Assembly (NCBI GenBank): GCA_966210725.1
Contig: CBIHLN010000076.1
Span: 1 to 13,060 of the forward strand
DNA length: 13,060 nucleotides
Source: Lysobacter_C sp966210725
GTDB lineage: Bacteria > Pseudomonadota > Gammaproteobacteria > Xanthomonadales > Xanthomonadaceae
Reading direction: 5' to 3'
Part shown: positions 1 to 7,141 of the stretch, in pieces
Numbering within the stretch: the first letter of the stretch is position 1
How the letters are laid out: each line of letters opens with the position of its first letter
The notes under the pieces: generated by a model
What the model saw: only the letters and a program-made list of their open reading frames with translations
Told to the model about the DNA's origin: nothing
Database searches by the model: none
Translations under genes and position numbers: made by a program

Positions 1-1319
1 TCGTCTACCAGGACCTGACCCGCATCGATGCGGCGATCGAGGACGGCAGCTTCAACACCAACGAACAGCTGCTGGCGGCGTGCCGCGACGCGCGTGAGCA
101 TGGCCGCACGCTGCACCTGATGGCTCTGCTGTCGCCGGGCGGCGTGCACAGCCATGAGCGCCACCTGCACGCGATGATCGAACTGGCCAGGCGCGAAGAC
201 GTGCCGCGCGTCGCCGTGCATGCGTTCCTGGACGGTCGCGACATGCCGCCCCGATCCGCCGGCGCCAGCATCGACGCATTGCGGGCGGTGTGCGACGCGG
301 CGGGCAACGCGCGCATCGCCAGCGTCAGCGGGCGCTATTACGCGATGGACCGCGACCAGCGCTGGGACCGCGTGCGCCGGGCGTGGGACGCCATGGTCGA
401 GGCCTCAAGTGACCACCACGCCCCCGACGCGCGCACCGCCCTGAGCGATGCCTACGCGCGCGGCGAGAACGACGAGTTCGTCCTGCCGACCGTGATCGAT
501 GACGGCGCCACCATGCGCGACGGTGACGCGGTGGTGTTCATGAACTTCCGCGCGGACCGGGCCCGGCAGTTGACGGGTGCGTTCGTGGCCGACGACTTCC
601 ACGGCTTCGAAGCGCGGCGGCCCAAGCTGTCGCGCTTCGTGTGCCTGACCCAGTACGACGCCCGCCTGCCGGCACCGGTGGCGTTCGCGCCCGACGACCT
701 GCGCCACACGCTGGGCGAGGTCGTGGCCGATGCGGGGTTGCGCCAGCTGCGCATCGCCGAGACCGAGAAGTACGCACACGTGACGTTCTTTTTCAGCGGC
801 GGACGCGAGTCGCCGTTTGATGGTGAGCAGCGCATCCTGGTGCCCAGCCCGAAGGTCGCGACCTACGATTTGCAGCCGGAGATGAGCTGCCCGGAAGTCA
901 CCGAGCGGCTGGTGGCCGCCATCCGCAACCGCGATTGCGACCTGGCGGTGTGCAACATCGCCAACCCCGACATGGTGGGCCACACCGGCAACCTGGCCGC
1001 CGCGGTGCAGGCCGCCGAAGCCGTCGACGTGGCGATCGGCGCGATCGCGCAGGCCGTGCGGGATGTCGGCGGCGCGCTGCTGGTCACCGCCGACCACGGC
1101 AACCTGGAGATGATGCGCGACGCCAGCACCGGCCAGCCGCACACCGCCCACACCACCGGCCCGGTGCCGTTCGTCTACCTCGGGCCGCGCCCGGCCGGCC
1201 TCCGCGCGGGTGGTGCGCTGCGCGATGTCGCGCCGACCGTGCTGGACCTGCTCGGCCTGCCGCAACCGGCGGACATGTCGGGCCACTCGTTGCTGGTCGG
1301 GGGCGGCACCGCCGCGTGA
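1..1319 (+). CDS. gpmI: 2,3-bisphosphoglycerate-independent phosphoglycerate mutase (5' partial)
   Basis: This cytoplasmic enzyme interconverts 3-phosphoglycerate and 2-phosphoglycerate in glycolysis and gluconeogenesis, using two Mn2+ ions. The reading frame is open from base 3 and ends at TGA 1317-1319, giving 438 visible residues. The family is about 510 residues long, so roughly 75 N-terminal residues lie outside the window, including the serine that carries the phospho-intermediate. Visible family motifs, in order, are VYQDLTRID at the edge, GGVHSH (138-155), HAFLDGRD, GRYYAMDRD, NFRADRAR, EKYAHVTFFF (Lys codon 768-770), DMVGHTG (Asp 969-971, His 981-983), TADHGN (Asp 1092-1094, His 1095-1097) and HTAHT near 1140-1154. 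Every metal- and substrate-binding motif expected in this part is intact. Its stop codon overlaps the start of envC, so it probably heads or belongs to the same operon. Identification is secure; only the upstream start is unknown. Confidence 0.97.
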   Translation, partial: VYQDLTRIDAAIEDGSFNTNEQLLAACRDAREHGRTLHLMALLSPGGVHSHERHLHAMIELARREDVPRVAVHAFLDGRDMPPRSAGASIDALRAVCDAAGNARIASVSGRYYAMDRDQRWDRVRRAWDAMVEASSDHHAPDARTALSDAYARGENDEFVLPTVIDDGATMRDGDAVVFMNFRADRARQLTGAFVADDFHGFEARRPKLSRFVCLTQYDARLPAPVAFAPDDLRHTLGEVVADAGLRQLRIAETEKYAHVTFFFSGGRESPFDGEQRILVPSPKVATYDLQPEMSCPEVTERLVAAIRNRDCDLAVCNIANPDMVGHTGNLAAAVQAAEAVDVAIGAIAQAVRDVGGALLVTADHGNLEMMRDASTGQPHTAHTTGPVPFVYLGPRPAGLRAGGALRDVAPTVLDLLGLPQPADMSGHSLLVGGGTAA

Positions 1320-2542
1320 TGCGCGCCTGGCATCGCCCGCTGCTGGCATTGCTGCTGGCGCTGGTCGCGGCGCCGGCCGCGCCGCAGGATGCACGCACGG
1401 CCCAGCAACGGCTGGACACCGTGCGGCGGGAGCTGAAGTCGGTCGCCGCCGAACGCCGCAAACTGGAGGGCGAACGCGGCAGCGCCGCGCGCGCCCTGCG
1501 GCAGGCCGACGAGGCGGTGGGCGCGTCGGCCCGCCGTCTCAGCGACACACGGCAGCGCCTGGCTGACGAGCAGGCGGCGCTGGCCGGGCTGCAGCAGCGG
1601 CGTGGACAGATGCAGGCCCGTCTGGAGGCCCAGCGTGACCAGCTCAAGGCGTTGCTGCGCGCGGCCTACCGCGAACGCGACGACGCGCCGCTGAAGGCCC
1701 TGCTGGCGCAGGACCGGCTCGCCGATGCCAACCGGGTATTGACCTACCACCGGTACCTGCAGGCCCACCGCGCCGGCCGCATTGCGACGCTGGCCGAAAG
1801 CGTGGGTGAGATGGAGGCGGTCGAACGCGACATCGTCGCGCGCCAGGCACAACTCGAGGCCACCCGCCAGCAGTTGGAGACCGAACTGGCAAGCCTTGAG
1901 TCGAGCCGGCAGGAGCGAGCGGAGACGGTCGATGGACTGGACCGGCAATACAAGGACCGCAGTGCCCGTGAGCGTGCGCTGGGCCGCGATGCGAAGGGCC
2001 TGGAGCGGCTGCTGGCCAACCTGCGCGCGGCGGCCGCCCGCGCCGAGGCCGCGCGCAAGGCCGCGGCGGAGAAGGCCGCGCGCGACGCCGCCCGTGCGAG
2101 CGCGACCGGTGCGGCACCGCCGCCGGCCGCGGCCCGTCCGGTGCCTGCGGCGCCCGCGCCGCAGGTCGGGGGACTGGGCTGGCCCGTATCGGGCGCGTTG
2201 CTGGCCGGTTACGGCGGCAAACTGCCCGACGGCCGCGGCAGTGACGGCCTGCTGATCGGCGCGTCGTCCGGCACCCCCGTGCGCGCCGTCGCCGACGGCC
2301 AGGTGGTCTACGCCGAATGGATGACCGGCTACGGCCTGCTGCTGATCGTCGACCATGGCAACGGCTACATGAGCCTCTACGCCCACAACGATGCGCTGCT
2401 CAAGGACCCGGGCGACCGCGTTGCCAAGGGCGAGCCGGTGGCGGCGGTGGGCAGTTCCGGTGGCCATGGCCGTCCGGCCCTGTACTTCGAACTGCGCCGC
2501 AACGGCGACCCGGTGGATCCCACCGCGTGGCTGCGCCGATAG
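1319..2542 (+). CDS. envC: EnvC-type murein hydrolase activator (degenerate LytM/M23 domain)
   Basis: Predicted periplasmic protein of 407 residues. In E. coli, EnvC activates the amidases AmiA and AmiB so that daughter cells can separate. The N-terminus has a basic start and a hydrophobic stretch (about residues 3-22), a likely signal peptide. A long heptad-like, Arg/Glu/Gln-rich region (about 25-240) should form the coiled coil. An Ala/Pro-rich linker (about 240-284) leads to a LytM domain (about 285-405). The domain looks catalytically dead: by alignment from memory, the His and Asp of HxGxD are Ser308 and Leu312, and the two His of the later HxH are Ala387 and Tyr389. E. coli EnvC has the same kind of loss, and the C-terminal wording (GSSGGHGRPALYFELRR) closely resembles it. 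I chose ATG 1319 because it overlaps the gpmI stop (TGATG) and directly precedes the signal peptide. The frame is open further upstream, but that part is a shadow of gpmI. A plain active M23 peptidase is the less likely alternative. Confidence 0.92.
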   Translation: MRAWHRPLLALLLALVAAPAAPQDARTAQQRLDTVRRELKSVAAERRKLEGERGSAARALRQADEAVGASARRLSDTRQRLADEQAALAGLQQRRGQMQARLEAQRDQLKALLRAAYRERDDAPLKALLAQDRLADANRVLTYHRYLQAHRAGRIATLAESVGEMEAVERDIVARQAQLEATRQQLETELASLESSRQERAETVDGLDRQYKDRSARERALGRDAKGLERLLANLRAAAARAEAARKAAAEKAARDAARASATGAAPPPAAARPVPAAPAPQVGGLGWPVSGALLAGYGGKLPDGRGSDGLLIGASSGTPVRAVADGQVVYAEWMTGYGLLLIVDHGNGYMSLYAHNDALLKDPGDRVAKGEPVAAVGSSGGHGRPALYFELRRNGDPVDPTAWLRR

Positions 2543-2659
2543 GGCACCGGTTAACGAAAGATTGCCGGGCCCAACCCTAACGTGGCGCGTTGCCGGCATG
2601 GCACCCACATACTCGACCGTGTCCGCCGCTTGCGCGGCCCTGCTTTCCCGGAGACCTCC
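2543..2659 (+). other. envC-ctpA spacer
   Basis: This 117-bp gap contains no gene. It holds a small GC hairpin (GCCGC 2625-2629, TTGC loop, GCGGC 2634-2638) and the GGAGA ribosome binding site of the protease gene. I see no intrinsic terminator with a T-run and no convincing sigma-70 promoter, so read-through from envC is the simplest reading. Confidence 0.5.
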
Positions 2660-4036
2660 ATGCGCCTGCGACGCCTGATCCCCTTCCTGCTCGTGAGCGC
2701 ATGGGCACTGCCCGCGCTCGCGCAGGACACGCCGCCGCCGTCACCGCCGGCCGGAGATCGCGCGCCCCGGGAGGAGGAGGGTGCCGCCGACCGGCCCGGG
2801 GACGCCGCGGCGCAGCCGACCGATCCGGCCCGGGCGGGCGATACGGACACACCGGCGGTGCCGTTGGACGAGATCCGGCGGTACGTCGCGGTCTACAACG
2901 CGGTCAAGCAGGCGTACGTGGAGCCGGTCGAGGACGCCGACCTCATGCAGTCGGCCATCCGCGGCCTGCTGCTGGACCTGGACCCGCACAGCGTCTACCT
3001 CGACAAGGCCGATGCCGAAGACTTCGACGACAACGCCCGGGGTGCGTACGACGGCGTGGGTGTCGAACTGCAACGGCTGCCCGACGGTACGCTGCAGGTG
3101 ATCGCACCGATCGACGACACGCCCGCGGCCCGTGCCGGCCTGCGTGCGGGCGACCGCATCGTCGCCATCGACGGTGAGCCGCTGCAGGCCGACGAGTCCG
3201 ACAGCTCGGCGCCCCTGCGCGGCCCGGCCGGCAGCCAGGTGGCGCTCACCATCGAACGCGAGGGCCGCGAGGCCCCCCTGGAGGTCACGATCACCCGCGA
3301 GACCATCCGCATCACCAGCGTGCGCTCACGCATGCTGGAGCCCGGGTACGGCTACATGCGGGTCGCGGCGTTCCAGGCCGACACCGCCGCCGACTTCGCC
3401 ACCCAGGTCGACGCGCTGAAGGCGCAGGCCGGGGGCACGCTGCGGGGCCTGGTGATCGACGTGCGCAGTAATCCCGGCGGCCTGTTGACCTCGGCGGTGC
3501 AGATCGCCGACGAACTCCTGGAAGAGGGCGAGATCGTCGCCACCCGTGGCCGCCTTGCCATCAGTGATGCGAGTTTCAGCGCGACCGCCGGCGACCGCCT
3601 GGACGGCGCGCCGGTGGTGGTGCTGGTCGATGCCGGGTCCGCCAGCGCCGCCGAAGTGCTGGCCGGCGCGCTGCGCGACAACGACCGCGCCCGCGTGGTC
3701 GGCAGCCGCACCTTCGGCAAGGGCTCGGTGCAGACGGTGCTGCCGCTCGACAACGGCGACTCGGTGAAGCTCACGACCGCACGCTACTACACGCCCAGCG
3801 GGCGGTCGATCCAGGCCCAGGGCATCGTCCCGGACGTGGTGCTCAAGGCCGAGAACGGCGATGGTGAACCCGTGCGGCCCAGCTTCAGCGAGGCGAGCCT
3901 GCCCGGCCACCTGCAGGGCGACGATGAAACGCTGGCCGGCAAGAATGCCGGCGAGGTGCTGGACGGCGCGCGCTACATCGACGCGGCCCTGGCCGAGCTC
4001 AAGCGGGCCAGCGCGCCGGCCGCCGCATCGCGCTGA
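2660..4036 (+). CDS. ctpA: Periplasmic carboxyl-terminal processing protease, S41 family
   Basis: Predicted 458-residue serine protease of the CtpA/Prc family, which cleaves periplasmic proteins from their C-terminal ends. A signal peptide (residues 1-21, ending ALA before Gln22) is followed by a Pro- and acid-rich linker (about 23-70). A helical N-terminal region then ends in DLDPHSVYLD. A PDZ domain begins near residue 130 (GVGVELQ, then a PAARAGLRAGDRI loop). The S41 catalytic core follows. The catalytic Ser329 lies in AGSASAAE and the catalytic Lys354 in TFGKGSVQ. Their 25-residue spacing equals that of E. coli Prc. I chose ATG 2660 because GGAGA (2650-2654) sits 5 bases upstream and a signal peptide starts there; an in-frame GTG at 2582 would bury the signal. 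It follows envC after 117 bp. The order gpmI-envC-ctpA resembles that in Pseudomonas, where CtpA degrades peptidoglycan cross-link hydrolases. The family call is firm; the CtpA subtype and the symbol are inferred. Confidence 0.93.
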   Translation: MRLRRLIPFLLVSAWALPALAQDTPPPSPPAGDRAPREEEGAADRPGDAAAQPTDPARAGDTDTPAVPLDEIRRYVAVYNAVKQAYVEPVEDADLMQSAIRGLLLDLDPHSVYLDKADAEDFDDNARGAYDGVGVELQRLPDGTLQVIAPIDDTPAARAGLRAGDRIVAIDGEPLQADESDSSAPLRGPAGSQVALTIEREGREAPLEVTITRETIRITSVRSRMLEPGYGYMRVAAFQADTAADFATQVDALKAQAGGTLRGLVIDVRSNPGGLLTSAVQIADELLEEGEIVATRGRLAISDASFSATAGDRLDGAPVVVLVDAGSASAAEVLAGALRDNDRARVVGSRTFGKGSVQTVLPLDNGDSVKLTTARYYTPSGRSIQAQGIVPDVVLKAENGDGEPVRPSFSEASLPGHLQGDDETLAGKNAGEVLDGARYIDAALAELKRASAPAAASR

Positions 4037-4060
4037 ACCCGTCCCGCGCGCGCCGTTGCG

Positions 4061-4381
4061 TCAGCGCGGCTTGGCCGGCAACGGAAAGGGCGTCACCACC
4101 TTCTCGCCCGTAGCGGCATCGCGGATCGCCGACGTGCCTTTGCGCTCGACCTCCTCGATCCGGACGATGCTCTGCATCGGCAGGTGCAGCACGCGGGTCT
4201 GGCCGAACTCGTCGCGCAGGCGCTCCTCGGTGGGATCGACAACCACGCCCTCGTGCACGTCGAACACCAGGTCGGCCACCTCGGTGAAGCCCCACAGCGC
4301 GCCGGATGAAACACGCCGTGCGTACAACTCGTACACCTTGCCGGCGTTGAGGAAGGTCACCTTGTAGAGCGGCTTGGACAT
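4061..4381 (-). CDS. DUF1820 family protein, function unknown
   Basis: Small soluble protein of 106 residues, without signal peptide or membrane segment. The sequence begins MSKPLYKVTFLNAGKVYELYAR and contains GFTEVADLVF, VVVDPTEERLRDEF and MQSIVRIEEVERKGTSAI. I recognise this pattern as the conserved proteobacterial DUF1820 family, whose members are about this size and whose function I do not know. The frame stays open for 56 codons upstream (to 4549), but that part is Arg/His/Pro-rich, looks non-coding, and precedes the conserved MSKP start, so I use ATG 4381. No clear Shine-Dalgarno is visible before it. The gene converges on the protease gene (24 bp between stop codons, no terminator hairpin seen) and lies 183 bp downstream of the rhomboid gene on the same strand, so joint transcription is possible but not shown. 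Confidence 0.85.
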   Translation of the reverse strand: MSKPLYKVTFLNAGKVYELYARRVSSGALWGFTEVADLVFDVHEGVVVDPTEERLRDEFGQTRVLHLPMQSIVRIEEVERKGTSAIRDAATGEKVVTPFPLPAKPR

Positions 4382-4564
4382 CGGTGCGCAGAAGCTCGTG
4401 TGGATGGCGACACGGTGGGGGCGGCGGCGTTGCATCGCAAGCGCGCCGGCGACGCAGGCCCCCTTGGCGGCACGATGAAGCGGGTGTGGGCGCCAGGCGG
4501 TGTCGACGGCGATGTCGCGATGGCAGGGCGTTGACCCGGAGGTCGCCACCGAAGTCCGCAGCCC
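4382..4564. other. Spacer between the rhomboid and DUF1820 genes
   Basis: These 183 bp hold no gene that I can support. Open frames here are Arg/Ala/His-rich and look like chance frames in GC-rich DNA. No terminator hairpin with a T-run and no clear promoter were seen. Confidence 0.4.
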
Positions 4565-5257
4565 TCAGTACCCGCGGCTGCGCCGCAACCGCCGCGCGAT
4601 GCCGGCGCGCGCCAGCAACGCGAACGCGCCGCCGAAGGCAAACCCCGCCAGATGCGCCGACCACGCCACCGCGCCGTAGGCCGGACCGATGAAGGTGAAG
4701 ACGATCTGCAGCAGCGCCCAGACCCCGATCAGCAGCGCAGCCGGCACTTTCACGAACTGCAGGAACAGCCCCAGCGGCAGCACCAGCCCGAGGCGGGCTC
4801 CGGGGAACAACGCCAGGTAGGCGCCGATCAGCGCCGACACCGCGCCGCTGGCACCGATGATCAGCTGGTCGGGGGTGCCGATCACCGCGACGGCCGCGAG
4901 GTTGGCCACCGCACCGCCGAGCAGGAACAGCAACAGGAAGCGCCACGGGCCCATCGCGCGCTCGGCCGGCAGTCCGAAGATCAGCAGGAACACCAGGTTG
5001 CCCAGCAGGTGGGCCCAGTCGGCGTGCAGGAACAGCGCGCTTGCCAGGCGCAGGCTGTTGCCGTCCTGCAGCGATGCCCGCCACGCCTCCGGCGACGCCA
5101 GCCCGCCCGACAGCGCCGCCCATTCCAGCAACAGCCGGCGTTGCTCGCCGTCGGGCGCCAGCATCACCCAGGTGAAGCACAGCCACAGCACCGCGAACAC
5201 CAGCGGCGTGGCCCAGCGCATCGGCGACTTCTGGCGGGACGGGACGGCGATGAACAC
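4565..5257 (-). CDS. Rhomboid family intramembrane serine protease
   Basis: Inner-membrane protease that cuts substrate transmembrane segments. With the chosen start it has 230 residues and about six hydrophobic segments. The catalytic dyad is visible: Ser137 in GASGAVSALIG and His202 in WSAHLAGFAFG. The supporting motif HADWAHLLGN (His78, His83, Asn87) matches the HxxxxHxxxN signature of rhomboids. The long first periplasmic loop contains the usual region before that signature. The start is uncertain. I favour GTG 5257 (VFIAVPSRQKSPMRWATP), which has a GGAAG about 10 bases upstream. GTG 5323 would add 22 Pro-rich residues and ATG 5221 would remove 12. The gene diverges from fadL. No substrate can be inferred from the neighbours. 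Confidence 0.9.
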   Translation of the reverse strand: MFIAVPSRQKSPMRWATPLVFAVLWLCFTWVMLAPDGEQRRLLLEWAALSGGLASPEAWRASLQDGNSLRLASALFLHADWAHLLGNLVFLLIFGLPAERAMGPWRFLLLFLLGGAVANLAAVAVIGTPDQLIIGASGAVSALIGAYLALFPGARLGLVLPLGLFLQFVKVPAALLIGVWALLQIVFTFIGPAYGAVAWSAHLAGFAFGGAFALLARAGIARRLRRSRGY

Positions 5258-5347
5258 GGCGGCGAGGCTTCCGGACGACGGGCTCCACGGCACGCGGAGC
5301 GGGGCAGGATCAGGGGCCCGCACCGTAGCGTGGCGGGCCTTGGCGTA

Positions 5348-5380
5348 TTGTTAGCGTTCGGTTAACCCCCACGCTATAGT
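5348..5380 (+). promoter_or_regulatory. Candidate fadL promoter
   Basis: TATAGT (5375-5380) matches the sigma-70 -10 consensus at 5 of 6 positions and stands out in GC-rich surroundings. The -35 is poor: TTAGCG (5351-5356) lies at an 18-bp spacing, and the better TTGTTA (5348-5353) would need 21 bp. The palindrome GGTTAACC (5360-5367) lies between the boxes and could be an operator. A start near 5387 would give a leader of roughly 105 bases before the fadL ATG. Confidence 0.4.
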
Positions 5381-5492
5381 GGATACGGCGTCGTACGTCG
5401 GGACTGCTTTTCCGGCCGCCGCAACGCCGCGCCGACGGAGCCGCCCACGGCCCGCGATGACCATACAGAACACTCCACTGGAGAGAACACGC

Positions 5493-6839
5493 ATGCAACA
5501 CGCACACCGCCTCACGCGCCTGTCCGCGCTCGCGCTGGGCATCGCCGGCGCCCTGGCGTTCGGTCAGGTCCAGGCATCGGGCTTCCAGCTCAAGGAAAAC
5601 AGCGTCAAGTCGATGGGCAGCGCTTTTGCGGGCTCGGGCGTCAAGACCGGCGACACCTCCGTGGTCGTGAACAACCCGGCCACGATGACCCAGTTCGAAG
5701 GCACGACGGTGCAGGCCGACGTGACCGTGATCGACCTCAACTATGAATTCCAGGGCAGCGGCACCGACGCCCTCGGCCAGCCGCTGACCGGCAACAACGG
5801 CGGCAACGCCGGCGACGTCACCCCGGTGCCGGCGCTGTCGGTCGTGCACAAGCTCGACAACGGCCTGGCGCTGGGCGCGATGGTGTCCGCGCCGTTCGGC
5901 CTGAAGACCGAGTACGACGCCGGCTGGGTCGGCCGCTACTTCGCCCAGACCTCCGACGTGAAGGTCGTGGACATGACCTTCTCGGCCGCGCTGGACATCA
6001 TCCCCGACCACCTGTCGGTCGGCGTGGGCGCGATCTACTCGACCGCCGACGTCACCCTGTCCAAGGCCGTGGACTTCGGCACCCTGCTGTTCGCCAACCC
6101 CGCGACCCGCCCGCTGCCGTTCGCCCGCCCGCAGGCGCGCGACGGCTTCGTCGAAGTGCAGGGCGATGACAGCGGCTTCGGCTGGCTGGCCGGCGTCAAC
6201 CTGCGTCCGAACGACCGCTTCTCCGTCGGCCTGAGCTACCGCTCCGAGATCGATTACGACCTGACCGGCGATGCCGACTGGACCGTGCCGCAGGACGTGC
6301 AGGCGGTGTTCGGCGCCAGCCCGATGACGTCCCCGCTGTTCCAGGACGGCGGCGTCACCGCCCAGCTGACCACGCCGTCGATCACCTCGGTGGCCGCGAC
6401 CTTCGACGTGACCGACCGCTTCATGGTCATGGCCTCCTGGGCCGAGACCGGCTGGTCGTCGTTGCGCGAAGTGCGCATCAACTTCGACAACCCGGACCCG
6501 GACGCGGTCGAGCCCTTCGAGTGGGAAGACACCGTGTTCGCCTCCGTGGGCGCCGAGTACAAGCTCAACGACGCGTGGACGCTGCGCGGCGGCGTCGCCA
6601 GCGACGAGACCCCGACCAACATCGAGCACCGCACCCCGCGCCTGCCCGATGACGACCGCATCTGGTACTCGATCGGTGCCACCTGGCAGGTCAGCCCCGC
6701 GCTGGACGTCAACCTGGCCTACACCCGCATTGAGCCGGACGACCCGAAGGTCGACATCGCCAGCGGCGGCAGCCGCGTGACCGGTCCGTTCGACGGCAAC
6801 GCCAACCTGTTCGGCGTCTCGGCGCAGTACCGCTTCTGA
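5493..6839 (+). CDS. fadL: FadL/OmpP1-type outer-membrane hydrophobic-compound transporter
   Basis: Predicted outer-membrane beta-barrel of 448 residues. FadL proteins let long-chain fatty acids or other hydrophobic compounds diffuse through the outer membrane. The signal peptide covers residues 1-28 (ending VQA), and the mature protein begins SGFQLKENS, the typical FadL start that forms the plug. The NNPATM motif (residues 60-65), APFGLKTEYD, the alternating strand pattern and the terminal aromatic residue (QYRF) all fit the family. ATG 5493 is preceded by GGAGAGA (5480-5486) at a 6-base gap; an in-frame ATG at 5457 lacks this and would precede the signal. The gene stands alone between a candidate promoter and a strong terminator. 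Its codons are almost all of the preferred GC-rich type, which suggests high expression. Substrate is not readable: fatty acid or aromatic hydrocarbon are both possible, so the symbol denotes the family. Confidence 0.92.
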   Translation: MQHAHRLTRLSALALGIAGALAFGQVQASGFQLKENSVKSMGSAFAGSGVKTGDTSVVVNNPATMTQFEGTTVQADVTVIDLNYEFQGSGTDALGQPLTGNNGGNAGDVTPVPALSVVHKLDNGLALGAMVSAPFGLKTEYDAGWVGRYFAQTSDVKVVDMTFSAALDIIPDHLSVGVGAIYSTADVTLSKAVDFGTLLFANPATRPLPFARPQARDGFVEVQGDDSGFGWLAGVNLRPNDRFSVGLSYRSEIDYDLTGDADWTVPQDVQAVFGASPMTSPLFQDGGVTAQLTTPSITSVAATFDVTDRFMVMASWAETGWSSLREVRINFDNPDPDAVEPFEWEDTVFASVGAEYKLNDAWTLRGGVASDETPTNIEHRTPRLPDDDRIWYSIGATWQVSPALDVNLAYTRIEPDDPKVDIASGGSRVTGPFDGNANLFGVSAQYRF

Positions 6840-6861
6840 TCGGGTGACCGGTCGGCAGGAG

Positions 6862-6890
6862 AAAAACCCCGCTTCGGCGGGGTTTTTTTT
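6862..6890 (+). terminator. Intrinsic terminator of fadL
   Basis: A perfect 6-bp GC stem (CCCCGC 6867-6872 and GCGGGG 6877-6882) closed by a UUCG-type loop (6873-6876) is followed by eight T's (6883-6890). Five A's on the left flank extend the stem and would form a short U-run on the other strand. It lies 22 bases after the fadL stop. Confidence 0.95.
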
Positions 6891-6991
6891 GCCTGCGGGT
6901 AGCACGGGGCCCCGGCGGGCGCAGGGCGCCGATCCGGTCGAGATCCGCCCCGGGGCGGCCGGCGGCAGTGAAAACTCGATAGTCATCACAT

Positions 6992-7007
6992 AAATGGACG
7001 TCCGTTT
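6992..7007. promoter_or_regulatory. Near-perfect palindrome, candidate operator
   Basis: AAATGGACGTCCGTTT is a 16-bp inverted repeat with a single mismatched pair (6995 with 7004) around the perfect core GGACGTCC (6996-7003). Its right end touches the candidate -35 TTGACG, the position expected for a repressor site. Which regulator would bind is unknown. Confidence 0.4.
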
Positions 7008-7010
7008 TGA

Positions 7011-7022
7011 CGCCTGCAGGCG
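7011..7022. repeat. Perfect 12-bp palindrome
   Basis: CGCCTGCAGGCG is fully self-complementary. It lies just after the candidate -35 of the receptor gene. It could be a protein-binding site or a chance GC-rich palindrome. Confidence 0.35.
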
Positions 7023-7056
7023 GCTGTATTTGCAAAATATGTTTATTTGCTGTTAA

Positions 7057-7079
7057 GGGCCGACAGGGCCCGTCGGCCC
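7057..7079 (+). other. Leader hairpin upstream of the TonB-dependent receptor gene
   Basis: GGGCCGAC (7057-7064) and GTCGGCCC (7072-7079) form a perfect 8-bp GC-rich stem around a 7-base loop. No T-run follows, so it is not an ordinary terminator. It should fold in the mRNA leader about 62 bases before the start codon, where it could affect stability or regulation. Confidence 0.5.
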
Positions 7080-7141
7080 GACCGCTGAGCGCGATGGATG
7101 CGCCACCCGCGAAAAACACCCCCGTTCCCGGAGAGACGTCA

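Larger units (their letters stand above)
6891..7141 (+). promoter_or_regulatory. Leader region of the TonB-dependent receptor gene
   Basis: About 250 bp without a gene. The first part is GC-rich and holds a 14-bp perfect palindrome (6945-6958, CCGCCCCGGGGCGG). An AT-rich island follows (about 6970-7056), unusual for this DNA and likely to hold the promoter. TTGACG (7007-7012) is a good -35 candidate, but no well-spaced -10 is evident: CAAAAT (7033-7038) would need a 20-bp spacer. The ribosome binding site of the receptor gene, GGAGAG (7130-7135), lies 6 bases before ATG 7142. Confidence 0.5.

Noticed and set aside
132..155. SPGGVHSH in GpmI instead of the commoner SDGGVHSH
   Set aside because: As I recall it, E. 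coli GpmM has Ala at this position, so it is variable; the metal- and substrate-binding residues around it are intact.
1175..2608. A 477-codon minus-strand frame opposite envC
   Set aside because: Low-complexity product without motifs; the plus-strand envC frame explains this DNA.
2598..2613. Possible sigma-54 promoter (TGGCAC) before ctpA
   Set aside because: The -12 GC that should follow 10 bp after the -24 GG is AC here, so the site does not meet the core requirement.
4382..4549. N-terminal extension of the DUF1820 gene by 56 codons
   Set aside because: The extension is Arg/His/Pro-rich and non-conserved in character, while the family start MSKP is at 4381.
6945..6958. 14-bp perfect palindrome CCGCCCCGGGGCGG
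   Set aside because: Made only of G and C in a GC-rich spacer, with no T-run and no tie to a promoter. Chance is a sufficient explanation.
5310..6989. A 559-codon minus-strand frame opposite fadL
   Set aside because: It spans the fadL terminator and promoter, has no recognisable domain and is a codon-bias shadow of fadL.
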